Origin: Sphingopyxis microcysteis
Lineage (GTDB): Bacteria > Pseudomonadota > Alphaproteobacteria > Sphingomonadales > Sphingomonadaceae
Assembly: GCF_012274265.1 (NCBI RefSeq)
Contig: NZ_JAANYY010000003.1
Span: forward strand, 1-64,000
Reading direction: 5' to 3'
DNA length: 64,000 nt
Part shown: piece by piece, positions 35,783-44,756 of the stretch
Numbering within the stretch: position 1 is the stretch's first letter
Layout of the letters: every line of letters starts with the position of its first letter
Translations under genes and position numbers: made by a program
The notes under the pieces: model-generated
The model's database searches: none
Told to the model about the DNA's origin: nothing
The model's input: only the letters and a program-made list of their open reading frames with translations

Positions 35783-36382
35783 ATGATCGCGAAACTAACG
35801 GGGCGGCTGGATTCGAGCGGCGCAGGCCATGCGGTGATCGACGTCGGCGGCGTCGGTTATCTGGTCGAGGCATCGGCGCGCACGCTCGATGCGCTCGGCG
35901 CCATCGGCGGCGACGTCACCATCCACACTGAAATGCTCGTCGGCGAGGATTTCCTGCGCCTGCTCGGCTTTGCCAAGGCCGAGGAACGCGACTGGTTCCG
36001 CCTGCTGACGAGCGTGCAGGGGGTCGGCGCCAAGGTCGCGCTCGCGATCCTCTCGGCGCTCGAAATCGGCGATTTGCAACGCGCGCTGGCGAGCGGCGAC
36101 AGCGCGATGATCGCGCGCGCGAACGGAGTCGGGCCGAAGCTGGCGCAGCGGATCGCGCATGAACTCAAGGACAAGGCGGGCGCGCTTGGCGGGATCGCCG
36201 GTTCGAGTCCGGCCAGGGGCACCACCAGCGGCCCCCTCGCCGACGCCGTCACCGCCCTCACCGGCCTCGGCTTCAAACCCGGCGAAGCCAGCGCTGCAGT
36301 TGCGGCAGCGAGCGAGGAACTGGGCGCGGGAGCGAGCCTTGATGCGCTGGTGCGCGTGGCGCTTAAGAAGGCGGCAAAGTGA
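35783..36382 (+). CDS. ruvA: Holliday junction DNA helicase subunit RuvA
   Basis: 199 residues, normal length. RuvA binds the four-way junction and positions the RuvB motor. The N-terminal OB fold ([11 protein letters not shown]), the helix-hairpin-helix pair ([20 protein letters not shown] and [18 protein letters not shown]) and the C-terminal RuvB-binding domain ([17 protein letters not shown]) are intact. The linker before the last domain reads [14 protein letters not shown] and is encoded by a sequence identical in shape to the 3' end of a tRNA (36197-36224). The stop overlaps the next gene's GTG start. Confidence 0.95.
   Translation: MIAKLTGRLDSSGAGHAVIDVGGVGYLVEASARTLDALGAIGGDVTIHTEMLVGEDFLRLLGFAKAEERDWFRLLTSVQGVGAKVALAILSALEIGDLQRALASGDSAMIARANGVGPKLAQRIAHELKDKAGALGGIAGSSPARGTTSGPLADAVTALTGLGFKPGEASAAVAAASEELGAGASLDALVRVALKKAAK
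36197..36224 (+). other. tRNA 3'-end-like sequence inside ruvA
   Basis: The 28 bases have complete tRNA 3' geometry: T-stem GCCGG, loop TTCGAGT, T-stem CCGGC, seven acceptor bases CAGGGGC, discriminator A, then CCA. The sequence resembles tRNA-Thr 3' ends. No D-arm or anticodon arm precedes it, so it is not a tRNA gene. It is translated as the RuvA interdomain linker. Confidence 0.7.
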
Positions 36383-36789
36383 CCACCCCCACCCGCCACG
36401 CATCCTGCCGCTGCGGCCATATCCGCATCGCCTGCACCGGCGAACCCATCCGCGTGTCGGTGTGCCATTGCCGCGAGTGTAAGGCGCGGAGCGGCAGTGC
36501 CTTTGCTGCGCAGGTCCGTTTTCCTGCCGAGCAGGTCCGCATCGAGGGCGAGACAAATGCGCGGATGTGGCAATATACTGGCGACAGCGGTCACACTGCC
36601 GACTTCTTTTTCTGCGTCACCTGCGGATCGGGCGTCTGGTACCGCGCGCGGCCCCATCACGACGCTTTCGCCATCCCGCTCGGCAATTTCGAACCCGGCC
36701 ACGGCTTCGTTCCCGATTATTCGGTGTACGAGGACCGCAAGGAGCCTTGGGTTTCGATCAGCGGCGAGGCAATAGAGCATCATGACTGA
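36379..36789 (+). CDS. GFA-family zinc-binding protein
   Basis: 136 residues from a GTG start within a GTGA overlap with the ruvA stop. It carries the zinc cysteines of the glutathione-dependent formaldehyde-activating (Gfa/CENP-V) fold: [20 protein letters not shown] and [12 protein letters not shown]. Many members are not true Gfa enzymes, and the specific reaction is unknown. It overlaps the next gene by eight bases, forming ruvA-gfa-HAD-ruvB in one unit. Confidence 0.88.
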   Translation: MTTPTRHASCRCGHIRIACTGEPIRVSVCHCRECKARSGSAFAAQVRFPAEQVRIEGETNARMWQYTGDSGHTADFFFCVTCGSGVWYRARPHHDAFAIPLGNFEPGHGFVPDYSVYEDRKEPWVSISGEAIEHHD

Positions 36790-37516
36790 GCCTGACGCCT
36801 GCCACCGCCCCAAAGCCCTCGCCTTCGACGTCTTCGGCACCGTCGTCGACTGGCGCAGCAGCATCGCCCGCGAGTCCGCGATCTTCCTTGCCCGGATCGA
36901 CCGTGCCGACATCGACCCGCATGATTTTGCCGATCAGTGGCGGCGCCGCTACCTGCCCGCGATGGCGGCGGTCAGCGGCGGGCAGCGGGGGTTCGTCAAG
37001 CTCGACATCCTGCACCGCGAAATGCTCGAAGCGGTGCTGCGCGATCTGGACATCGACCCCGCGTCGCTCGACCCGGCGCTGCTCGGCGACTGGACCGACG
37101 CATGGCACCGGCTCGATCCCTGGCCCGATAGCGTCGCCGGGATCGCGCGGCTGCGCACGGCCTTCCCCGCTGTCACCCTGTCGAACGGCAATGTCGCGTT
37201 GATGGTCGATATGGCGCGCCGCGCGGGGCTGGTGTGGGACGCGATCCTCGGCGCCGAATATGCCCGCGCGTACAAGCCGCAACCCGCCGCCTATCTGGCG
37301 ACCGCCGACGCGCTGGGGCTCGCGCCGCAGGAGCTCTGCCTTGTCGCTTCGCATCACAGCGACCTTGCGGCGGCGCGTGGCTGCGGGCTGATGGCCGCCT
37401 ATATCGACCGGCCGATGGAATATGGCGGCGCCCGCGCCCCCGACGCCGACGCGGCGCAGGATTGGGAGTATCGCGCCGACAGCCTGACCGATTTGGCGGC
37501 GCAACTGGGATGCTGA
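36782..37516 (+). CDS. HAD-superfamily hydrolase, haloacid dehalogenase type II
   Basis: 244 residues. The nucleophile Asp16 lies in [13 protein letters not shown], the Ser of motif II in VTLSNGN, the Lys of motif III in [11 protein letters not shown] and the acidic motif in [12 protein letters not shown]. This is the pattern of L-2-haloacid dehalogenases, though many such proteins act on other phosphorylated or halogenated acids. It overlaps the GFA gene start-to-stop and is followed after one base by ruvB. The physiological substrate is unknown. Confidence 0.88.
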   Translation: MTEPDACHRPKALAFDVFGTVVDWRSSIARESAIFLARIDRADIDPHDFADQWRRRYLPAMAAVSGGQRGFVKLDILHREMLEAVLRDLDIDPASLDPALLGDWTDAWHRLDPWPDSVAGIARLRTAFPAVTLSNGNVALMVDMARRAGLVWDAILGAEYARAYKPQPAAYLATADALGLAPQELCLVASHHSDLAAARGCGLMAAYIDRPMEYGGARAPDADAAQDWEYRADSLTDLAAQLGC

Positions 37517-37517
37517 C

Positions 37518-38540
37518 TTGACCGACCTCACCACCCCCAATCGCACCCCCGAGGATGCCGACGCCGCGCTGCGGCCCAAGACGCTCGCCGAATTCGTCGG
37601 GCAGGCGGCGGCGCGCGAGAATCTGCGCATCTTTATCGAAGCCGCCAAATCGCGGTCTGACGCGCTGGACCATGTGCTGTTCTATGGCCCGCCGGGGCTC
37701 GGCAAGACGACGCTGGCGCAGATCGTCGCGCGCGAACTCGGCGTCGGGTTCCGTTCGACCAGCGGCCCGGTGATCGCGAAGGCAGGTGACCTTGCCGCGC
37801 TGCTCACCAATCTCGAGGACGGCGACGTCCTGTTCATCGACGAAATCCACCGCCTGTCGCCCGCGGTCGAGGAAATCCTCTATCCCGCGATGGAGGACCG
37901 CGCGCTCGACATCATGATCGGTGAAGGTCCGTCTGCGCGGTCGGTGCGGATCGACCTGCCCAAATTTACGCTGGTCGGCGCGACGACCAGACAAGGCCTG
38001 CTCACAACGCCGCTCCGCGACCGTTTCGGTATTCCGGTGCGGCTCAATTTCTACACGCATGGCGAGCTGGAACAGGTCATCACGCGTGCCGCGCGGCTGC
38101 TGGCGCTGCCGATCGCCCCCGATGGCGCGCTGGAGATCGCCAAGCGCTCGCGCGGGACGCCGCGCATCGCGGGGCGGCTGCTGCGGCGGGTGCGCGATTT
38201 CGCAACGGTCGCGGGGCATGCGATCGTCGATGCCAAGGCCGCCGACGCCGCGCTCAACCGGCTCGAAGTCGATGCGCTTGGGCTCGACGCGATGGACCGC
38301 CGCTACCTCACAATGATCGCCGACATCTATCGCGGCGGGCCGGTCGGGGTCGAGACGATGGCGGCGGGGCTGTCCGAACCGCGCGACACGATCGAGGATG
38401 TGATCGAACCCTATCTGTTGCAAGTCGGCCTGATCGCGCGCACCGCGCGCGGGCGCATGCTGAACGCCAGCGCGTGGAAGCATCTGGGGCTCAATCCGCC
38501 GGCGGGGTCGCAGGACGGATTGTTCGATAACGGTAAGTGA
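37518..38540 (+). CDS. ruvB: Holliday junction branch migration ATPase RuvB
   Basis: 340 residues. The AAA+ motor drives branch migration with RuvA. Walker [11 protein letters not shown] lies near residues 57-66, Walker [10 protein letters not shown] near 110-118, and sensor 1 and the arginine finger region in [20 protein letters not shown]. The C-terminal winged helix ends normally. The start is a TTG at 37518 with GGGA at seven-base spacing. It follows the HAD gene by one base. Confidence 0.95.
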   Translation: MTDLTTPNRTPEDADAALRPKTLAEFVGQAAARENLRIFIEAAKSRSDALDHVLFYGPPGLGKTTLAQIVARELGVGFRSTSGPVIAKAGDLAALLTNLEDGDVLFIDEIHRLSPAVEEILYPAMEDRALDIMIGEGPSARSVRIDLPKFTLVGATTRQGLLTTPLRDRFGIPVRLNFYTHGELEQVITRAARLLALPIAPDGALEIAKRSRGTPRIAGRLLRRVRDFATVAGHAIVDAKAADAALNRLEVDALGLDAMDRRYLTMIADIYRGGPVGVETMAAGLSEPRDTIEDVIEPYLLQVGLIARTARGRMLNASAWKHLGLNPPAGSQDGLFDNGK

Positions 38541-38545
38541 CCGTG

Positions 38546-38646
38546 CCCCTGCGCAGGCAGGGGCCCATCACCGGATGTCGCGCCCTTGCACGAACGGCGG
38601 GGTAGTCCGCAACGACCGGTGATGGGCCCCTGCCTTCGCAGGGGCG
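38546..38646. repeat. Inverted repeat (CCCCTGCGCAGGCAGGGG family)
   Basis: Arms of 30 bases (38546-38575 and 38617-38646) with one mismatch and a 41-base spacer, just after the ruvB stop. It is related to the copy at 16580-16670. The rest of the 225-base gap to ybgC has no other feature and probably holds the tol promoter. Confidence 0.82.
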
Positions 38647-38765
38647 CGAGCCTCAGAAGAATGGCGCGGATTTCCGCCATCATCTCCCACCAAATGGCCC
38701 CCATCTGCGACGAACCGTTGGTTAGGGGTTTGCGACGAGTCGAAGGGCGGCTATCGATCAAGGCC

Positions 38766-39245
38766 ATGGTAAACACCCCGCCTCCTTTTGTCCCCGGCGC
38801 CTTCGTCGGGGCCGAGCATCATTACCGGGCGCGCGTCTATTTCGAGGATACCGACCTCAGCGGCATCGTCTATCACGCCAATTACCTGCGCTATATGGAG
38901 CGCGCGCGGTCGGACATGCTGCGGATCGCGGGCATCGACCAGCGCGCCGCGATGGACGCGGGCGACGGCAGCTGGGCGGTCACCGACCTCGCGATCAAAT
39001 ATCGCCGCCCCGCAAAGCTCGACGACGACCTGCTGGTGGTCAGCACCGTCGAAGCGGTGCGCGGCGCCAGCGTCATTATCGCACAGCGCATCCTTCGCGG
39101 AACTGATACGTTAAGCGGCGAGACATTGACCGACGGGCAAGTCACCGCCGCCTTCCTGTCGCCCGAGGGTCGGCCGCGCCGCCAGCCCGCGGGATGGGCC
39201 GACCGCTTTACCGCCATCATGAATGGAGAGAAAATCCCTTGCTAG
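38766..39245 (+). CDS. ybgC: Tol-Pal-associated acyl-CoA thioesterase
   Basis: About 159 residues. The ATG at 38766 gives the usual short N-terminus before HYRARVYFEDTDLSGIVYHANYL. This hot-dog fold thioesterase has its catalytic Asp in FEDTDLSGIVYH. In other bacteria it hydrolyses acyl-CoA or acyl-ACP and interacts with lipid metabolism near the Tol system. A longer upstream frame from 38586 lies in repeat sequence and is rejected. The last bases overlap the TTG start of tolQ, so translation is coupled. Confidence 0.92.
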   Translation: MVNTPPPFVPGAFVGAEHHYRARVYFEDTDLSGIVYHANYLRYMERARSDMLRIAGIDQRAAMDAGDGSWAVTDLAIKYRRPAKLDDDLLVVSTVEAVRGASVIIAQRILRGTDTLSGETLTDGQVTAAFLSPEGRPRRQPAGWADRFTAIMNGEKIPC

Positions 39246-39937
39246 ACAATATCTCGCTGGCCGCCGACGCGGCGACCCTTTCCCCGGTCGCGCTGTTCCT
39301 GCAGGCCGATATCATTGTGAAGGCGGTGATGATCGGGCTGCTGCTCGCGTCGATCTATGTCTGGGCGGTGATCTTCACCCAGGGGCGCGGGGTCGGGAAG
39401 CTGATGCGGGCGTCGGAAAATTTCGAGCGCGATTTCTGGCGTGCCGAAAATATCGACAAATTTTATGACAAGAACAGCGGCGAGGATCTGCCGAGCGCCA
39501 AGGTGCTGAGCGCCGGGATCAGCGAATGGCGCCGCTCGACCAAGGGCAAGACCATCGACCGCGACGGCACGCGCGAACGGCTGGGCATTGCGATGAACTC
39601 GGCAATCGCGGGCGAAGTCGACCGGCTGGCCGACAAGATCGGGACGCTGGCAACCATCGGCTCGGTCGCGCCCTTCGTCGGGCTGTTCGGCACCGTGTGG
39701 GGCATCATGCGCAGCTTCACCGCGATTGCCGCCAGCAACAACAGCAGCCTGGCGGTCGTCGCGCCGGGCATCGCCGAGGCGCTGTTCGCGACCGCGATCG
39801 GCCTGTTCGCGGCGATCCCGGCGGTGATCGCGTACAACAGTTTCTCGCAGCGGCTGAACCGCCTTGAATCGCGCCTCGGTCGCTTTGCCGACGGGCTGCA
39901 CGCGACCTTCAGCCGCGAGCTGGAGGTCGACGCCTGA
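39239..39937 (+). CDS. tolQ: TolQ inner-membrane motor subunit
   Basis: About 232 residues from a TTG at 39239, which has GGAG at ten-base spacing and lies inside the ybgC 3' end. TolQ forms with TolR the proton-driven motor of the Tol-Pal system that constricts the outer membrane at division. Three membrane helices are visible (IIVKAVMIGLLLASIYVWAV, IGSVAPFVGLFGTVWGIM, and AEALFATAIGLFAAIPAVI). The gene order tolQ-tolR-tolA-tolB-pal follows. Confidence 0.93.
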   Translation: MLDNISLAADAATLSPVALFLQADIIVKAVMIGLLLASIYVWAVIFTQGRGVGKLMRASENFERDFWRAENIDKFYDKNSGEDLPSAKVLSAGISEWRRSTKGKTIDRDGTRERLGIAMNSAIAGEVDRLADKIGTLATIGSVAPFVGLFGTVWGIMRSFTAIAASNNSSLAVVAPGIAEALFATAIGLFAAIPAVIAYNSFSQRLNRLESRLGRFADGLHATFSRELEVDA

Positions 39938-40455
39938 TGGGCATGACCGGTCCCTCGGGCGGTGTCGGCGGGCGGCGCGGTCGCGGCGGCCGCCGCGCCC
40001 CGATCGCCGACATCAACGTCACCCCGCTCGTCGATGTCATGCTGGTGCTGCTGATCATCTTCATGATCACCGCGCCGCTGCTGGCCTCGGCGGTGCCGAT
40101 CGACCTGCCCGAAAGCCGCGCCAAGCCGATCGAGACCGAGGAGCAGGAGCCGGTCCAGCTGTCGATCAACGCCGACGACACGCTCTATATCGGTGAAGAG
40201 GTGGTGCCCGAGGCCGAACTTCCCGCTCGTCTCGACGCCATCGCGCGCGAGCGCCAGGGCGAGGACAAGCCGCGCCAGATCATGCTGCGCGCCGACAAGG
40301 GGCTCGATTATGGCCGCGTGATGCGCGTGATGGGCGAACTCAATCGCGCCGGACTGACGCGCATTTCGCTGGTGACTACGGGCGCGGAGGGTGCTGCCGA
40401 AGCCGCACCGACCGCCGAGGCCGCGGTCACCGACGGTTCAGAAACGGGGCAATAG
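39937..40455 (+). CDS. tolR: TolR inner-membrane motor subunit
   Basis: 172 residues. The start ATG overlaps the tolQ stop (TGATG). The single membrane helix carries the proton-channel Asp in VTPLVDVMLVLLIIFMIT, and the periplasmic ExbD/TolR domain follows. The C-terminal tail is Ala/Glu-rich and poorly conserved. It works with TolQ to energise TolA. Confidence 0.93.
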   Translation: MGMTGPSGGVGGRRGRGGRRAPIADINVTPLVDVMLVLLIIFMITAPLLASAVPIDLPESRAKPIETEEQEPVQLSINADDTLYIGEEVVPEAELPARLDAIARERQGEDKPRQIMLRADKGLDYGRVMRVMGELNRAGLTRISLVTTGAEGAAEAAPTAEAAVTDGSETGQ

Positions 40456-40464
40456 GGTCGCATC

Positions 40465-41286
40465 ATGGCCGCAGCACGGGCATTGGGGGGAAAGGAAGGA
40501 CGCGGCTTTGCCATCGCGGTGGCGGCGCATGTCGTGATCATCGGCCTTCTTTCCGTCCAGTGGACCGCGGGCGAGCGCCGATTCGACAATCCGCCGATGG
40601 AGGTCGACCTGATTGCCGAAACTGCGGTGCAATCGACCGCGCCGGTGATCAGCGAAACCCCGCCCGCGGCGCGGCTGGGCGAAGAGGATATGACCGACAT
40701 CGCGGCGCCCGAACCGACGCCCGCGCCGCCGCTGCCCGAACCGATCGTCCGCCCGACGCCCGCCCCGACTCCGAAACAGGTCGCGCGGCCGAAGGCGCAG
40801 CCCAAGCAAACCCCGCCCGCCGCCGCGAAGGCGCAGCCCAAGGCCGCGCCCAAGGCGCCCCCGGCCAAAGATCGCCCCGCGCGCCCGACCGGGCGCCTTG
40901 ACGGAATCGCCGAAGGGCTCTCGAAATCGCAGCCCAAGACCCCGGCGAGCAAGGGCGCGCCTGCCGCTGCGACAGCGGCCGAGGTGCGCCGCTCGATCGA
41001 CGTCAGCATCAAGTCGGCCGTCGCGCCGCGCTGGAACGGGTGCCGCATCTCCGGCGTCGATGTCGATCAGCTCAAGACCGTCGTCAAATTCCGCCTGACC
41101 CAGTCGGGCGCCCTCGCCGGGTTCACCAGCGTCACGACGTCGGGCGAAAACGACAGCAACAAATTCCAGATTCAGCGGCACCAGGAGTGCGCCAAACGCG
41201 CAGTCGAACTTGCCGCACCTTTCGATCTGCCCGAGGATAATTACAGCTTCTGGCAGAATTACACGCTCGATTTCATCAAGAGGTAA
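40465..41286 (+). CDS. tolA: TolA periplasm-spanning protein
   Basis: 273 residues. One N-terminal membrane helix (FAIAVAAHVVIIGLLSVQW) is followed by a long Pro/Ala/Lys-rich segment (about residues 70-165) and a C-terminal domain with two Cys (GCRISGVDV and HQECAKRA) that likely pair. The protein links the TolQR motor to TolB and Pal. The composition of the middle differs from the helical domain of enteric TolA but is usual in alphaproteobacteria. Confidence 0.88.
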   Translation: MAAARALGGKEGRGFAIAVAAHVVIIGLLSVQWTAGERRFDNPPMEVDLIAETAVQSTAPVISETPPAARLGEEDMTDIAAPEPTPAPPLPEPIVRPTPAPTPKQVARPKAQPKQTPPAAAKAQPKAAPKAPPAKDRPARPTGRLDGIAEGLSKSQPKTPASKGAPAAATAAEVRRSIDVSIKSAVAPRWNGCRISGVDVDQLKTVVKFRLTQSGALAGFTSVTTSGENDSNKFQIQRHQECAKRAVELAAPFDLPEDNYSFWQNYTLDFIKR

Positions 41287-41291
41287 GAGAC

Positions 41292-42656
41292 ATGTTCCTT
41301 CGCCCGATCGGCCTCTCGCTCGCGCTGCTCATGACCACCGCCCCGGTGCTTGCGCAGACCGCCCCCACCCCGCCAGCGGTGACGCCCACCGAACCGCGCG
41401 AAACGATCGAAGGCACGCTGTCGCAGGACCGCACCGTCATCGCTATCCCGGCGCTCGCCACCTCATCGGTGCAGACCGTCGCGGGGCTGCGCACCGACAG
41501 CCTAGGCCGCCAGATCGCCGAAGTGATCGCCGCCGACCTTGAACGCAGCGGCCTCTACGATCCCTTTGGCCCCAGCGGCGTCCGCGCGATCACGCGCGCC
41601 GAGGTGCAGGCGCCGCGCTTTGCCGACTGGCAGGCGCGCAACGCCGAAAATGTCGTCCACGGCTTCGTCGATGCCGGTTCGAACGGCAGCTTGATCGTCG
41701 GCTGTTACCTCTACGACACCGCGCTCGGCAGCGAGCTGGTGCGCAAAGGGTTCGAAATCCAGCCCGGCGACTGGCGCCGCGCCGCGCATAAGTGCGCCGA
41801 TGCCATCTATTCGCGCCTGTCGGGCGAGGCGCCCTTTTTCGACAGCCGCGTCGCCTATATCGCCGAGAGCGGCCCCAAGGGGAACCGCATCAAGCGGCTG
41901 GCGATCATGGACAGCGACGGCGGCAACCACCGCTTCATCACCAACGGGCAGGCGCTCGCCATTTCGCCCCGATTCTCGCCCGATTACAAAAAGATCGTCT
42001 ATGTTTCCTATCTGAACAACCGCGTCCGCGTCTTTATCTACGACGTCGCCAGCGGATCGCAGAAGCTGGTCACCGAAAGCGGCAACGCGACCTTTGCGCC
42101 GCGCTGGTCGCCCGACGGCACCCAGATCCTCTATTCGATGGCGGTCGGCGGCAACACCGACATTTATCGCATCTCGGCGAACGGCGGCACCCCGGTACGG
42201 CTGACCAGTACCCCGGGGATCGATGTCGGCGGCAGCTTCTCGCCCGACGGACGCAAGATCGTGTTCGAAAGCGACCGGTCGGGCAGCCAGCAAGTCTATA
42301 CAATGAACATCGACGGGTCGAACCAGCAGCGGATCAGCTTTGGCGGCGGACGCGCCGCGACCCCCGAATGGTCGCCGCGCGGCGACCTGATCGCCTTTAC
42401 CCGCATGGGCGGCGGCGAATTCCGCATCGGGGTGATGACCCCGTCGGGCGGCAGCGTCCGGATGCTGACCAACAGCTGGCAGGACGAGGCGCCGACCTGG
42501 TCGCCGAACGGCCGCGTCATCCAGTTTTTCCGCACCACCCCGGGGCGCGAAGGCAAGTCAAGCCTGTGGCAGGTCGACTTGACCGGCGTCAATCTGCGCC
42601 GCCTGCCCACCCCGCAGGACGGATCGGATCCCAGCTGGGGGCCGGTGCTGCCGTAA
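41292..42656 (+). CDS. tolB: TolB periplasmic beta-propeller protein
   Basis: 454 residues with a signal peptide ending at PVLAQ. The N-terminal alpha/beta domain is followed by a six-bladed propeller with the repeated pattern FSPD/WSPDG (SPRFSPDYKKIVYVSY, APRWSPDGTQILYSM, SFSPDGRKIVFESD, EWSPRGDLIAF, TWSPNGRVIQF). TolB binds Pal and, competitively, TolA. It starts five bases after tolA. Confidence 0.94.
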   Translation: MFLRPIGLSLALLMTTAPVLAQTAPTPPAVTPTEPRETIEGTLSQDRTVIAIPALATSSVQTVAGLRTDSLGRQIAEVIAADLERSGLYDPFGPSGVRAITRAEVQAPRFADWQARNAENVVHGFVDAGSNGSLIVGCYLYDTALGSELVRKGFEIQPGDWRRAAHKCADAIYSRLSGEAPFFDSRVAYIAESGPKGNRIKRLAIMDSDGGNHRFITNGQALAISPRFSPDYKKIVYVSYLNNRVRVFIYDVASGSQKLVTESGNATFAPRWSPDGTQILYSMAVGGNTDIYRISANGGTPVRLTSTPGIDVGGSFSPDGRKIVFESDRSGSQQVYTMNIDGSNQQRISFGGGRAATPEWSPRGDLIAFTRMGGGEFRIGVMTPSGGSVRMLTNSWQDEAPTWSPNGRVIQFFRTTPGREGKSSLWQVDLTGVNLRRLPTPQDGSDPSWGPVLP

Positions 42657-42762
42657 GCAAAGCGGAACCAAAATCGGCCATCCGGGTTCCCATAATGGCA
42701 TAAAATGGCGGCAAAATGGGCCGAAACGAGATTTTTCGAGCAACAACAAAAGGACAGACGAC

Positions 42763-43281
42763 ATGACGATACGCAAGAGCACCGCAATGATAGCGGCGAT
42801 CACCATGCTTGCCGTTGGCGCCTGCGCAAAAAAAGCGCCCGATACGCTGCCCCCTGTCCCCGAAGGCACCGCCACCGATACCGGAACCGATACGGGCACC
42901 GGCGTGATTCCGGGGTCGCAGGAAGATTTCCTGGCGAGCGTCGGCTTGGAAGGCGACCGCATTTTCTTTGGCTTTGACCAATATAATGTCGACAGCGAGG
43001 ACATGGCGACGTTGCAGACGCAGGCGCAGTGGTTGCAGCGCAACCCCGCGGTGCGCGTCACGCTGGAGGGCCATGCCGACGAACGCGGTACCCGCGACTA
43101 TAATATCGCGCTCGGCGAACGCCGTGCCAATGCAGCGAAAAACTATCTCGCCTCGCTGGGCATCGATCCCTCGCGGATCAGCGTCATCAGCTATGGCAAG
43201 GAACGCCCCGCCGAACTCGGCTCGACCGAAGAAGCCTATGCGAAGAACCGCCGCGCGGTGACCGTCGTCATCGGGCGCTGA
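42763..43281 (+). CDS. pal: Peptidoglycan-associated lipoprotein Pal
   Basis: 172 residues. The lipobox LAVGAC places the lipidated Cys at residue 21. A short Thr/Gly/Pro-rich linker precedes an OmpA-like peptidoglycan-binding domain (FFGFDQYNVDSED, LEGHADERGTRDYNIALGER, and VISYGKERPAELG). The 106-base gap after tolB contains an AAGGACAG ribosome site and possibly an extra promoter. The stop overlaps the convergent gspO stop by 14 bases. Confidence 0.95.
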   Translation: MTIRKSTAMIAAITMLAVGACAKKAPDTLPPVPEGTATDTGTDTGTGVIPGSQEDFLASVGLEGDRIFFGFDQYNVDSEDMATLQTQAQWLQRNPAVRVTLEGHADERGTRDYNIALGERRANAAKNYLASLGIDPSRISVISYGKERPAELGSTEEAYAKNRRAVTVVIGR

Positions 43282-44038
43282 TCAGCGGCCATAGCGGCAC
43301 CGTCGCGAAAGCGGCGGCGCAAGCAAAGACACCGAAGGGGACCCGTCGCTGAACCAGCGGCTGGTCCCCCTTTCGTTGGACGATCAGCGCCCAGATGATG
43401 CCGCACAGGCTGGCGAGCAGCAGCATCAGCGGCAGCGCCTGCCAGCCGATCCAGCAGCCGATGGCCGCCACCAGCTTGGGATCGCCGCCGCCCATGCCGT
43501 CCCCACCGCGCGCGCGGCGATAGGCCCAGGCGATCAGCGCGAGCACCGCTCCGCCGACGAGCGCACCGATCCAGCGGTCGAGCAACGACGCATCGAGCAG
43601 CGGGCCCGCCAGCAGCAACCCCACCACCGCCAGCAAAGCGCTCAACCGATCGGGAAGCCAGAAGTGGCGGGCATCGAGGAGCGCGAGCGGCAGCAGCAGC
43701 CAGCCGAACAGCGCCCACAGCCAGCCGGACGTCCCCGGCATGATCATCAGCGCAATTCCGCCGATCAGCGCCGACCCCAATTCCACTCGCCAGTGGAAAG
43801 GATCGATCGCTGCGCGGCACTTCTGACAACGTCCGCGTGCCAGGATTGCCGAAAGCGGCGGCACAAGCTCTGCGATGCCAAGCGGCCGCCCGCACCCGTC
43901 GCATTGCGAGCGCCCCAGCACCGAACGCCCCACAGGCCAGCGCAGCACCAATGTCGCGACAAAACTGCCGAGGACCAGCCCGATCAGCACGGCGAACCCG
44001 ACGCCCATGCCAAAGGGCAAGGCATCGAGGGCCGTCAC
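43268..44038 (-). CDS. gspO: Type II secretion prepilin peptidase (A24 family)
   Basis: 256 residues. It cleaves the leader of pseudopilins GspG-K and methylates the new N-terminus in the inner membrane. The cytoplasmic zinc cysteines are present (CDGCGRPLG and CQKCRAA), as are the two active-site Asp motifs (LLDARHFWLPDRLS and MGGGDPKLVAAIG). About seven to eight membrane helices are expected. It is the last gene of the gsp operon, one base after gspN. Confidence 0.92.
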   Translation of the reverse strand: MTALDALPFGMGVGFAVLIGLVLGSFVATLVLRWPVGRSVLGRSQCDGCGRPLGIAELVPPLSAILARGRCQKCRAAIDPFHWRVELGSALIGGIALMIMPGTSGWLWALFGWLLLPLALLDARHFWLPDRLSALLAVVGLLLAGPLLDASLLDRWIGALVGGAVLALIAWAYRRARGGDGMGGGDPKLVAAIGCWIGWQALPLMLLLASLCGIIWALIVQRKGDQPLVQRRVPFGVFACAAAFATVPLWPLISAR

Positions 44039-44039
44039 G

Positions 44040-44756
44040 TCAGAAGCGACCCGTCGTCGCCAGTACGAAACCGCCCGAACCGGCCTTGAAGCCCAGCGTC
44101 GCCAGCGCCGCCGCCATCGCCGGATCGCGATCGACGTTGATCGCCAACCGGGCGCGATAAGCGCCGCTGCCGTCGAATGACAAGGTCAGCCGTTCCATCC
44201 CCGACTGGCTGGCCAGTGCCGCTTGCGCACGGCCGTTCGCACAGCTGAGCGGGCCCGCCAGCCCGCGCGACAGGTCGAGCCCCGCGATCGGCGCGCTGAC
44301 CGCCAGCTGAATGCGTCCGCTGGCGCTGGTGCACCGGCCGCGCGCGTCGAACCGCAATGTTGCGCCTTCGAACCGGATGGTGTCCACGGGGATCATTCCA
44401 AGCCCACCCGACATTGTCGTCGTCCCGTTGACGTCGGATACCCCGCGCGGGTTGCTGCCGTGCAGCCGCCCCGCGAGCGCGCCGAGCCGCTGGTCGGCGC
44501 GCGAAAAGACAAGTTCGGTATCGCCGCCAAGCAGCGCCAGCGGCGACAGGCTGGCCTGCACGGTGCCCAGCGGCAACGCGCCCAGGCGCGCGTCGACCAG
44601 CTCGCCCGCCCACACCGACCCGCGCACCTCGCGCGCAGTCACCCCGGCGTCAGTGGCGCCCGACCATGCGAGCGCGAGCCGCATCGGAAAGGTGGCGACG
44701 ATCAGGACGAGCGCCAGCAATAGCACCGCGACGCCCCAGCGTTGCCCTACGCTCAT
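44040..44756 (-). CDS. gspN: Type II secretion system protein N
   Basis: 238 residues with one N-terminal membrane helix (RWGVAVLLLALVLIVATFPM) and a periplasmic domain of beta structure rich in LSPLAL-like repeats (VQASLSPLALLGGDTEL). This is the GspN family, an accessory component found in some systems only. It overlaps gspM by four bases. Its role is not well defined even in model organisms. Confidence 0.85.
   Translation of the reverse strand: MSVGQRWGVAVLLLALVLIVATFPMRLALAWSGATDAGVTAREVRGSVWAGELVDARLGALPLGTVQASLSPLALLGGDTELVFSRADQRLGALAGRLHGSNPRGVSDVNGTTTMSGGLGMIPVDTIRFEGATLRFDARGRCTSASGRIQLAVSAPIAGLDLSRGLAGPLSCANGRAQAALASQSGMERLTLSFDGSGAYRARLAINVDRDPAMAAALATLGFKAGSGGFVLATTGRF

Noticed and set aside
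36120..36224. A tRNA-Thr gene in ruvA
   Set aside because: Only the T-arm and acceptor 3' strand exist; no D-arm, anticodon arm or matching 5' acceptor strand upstream.
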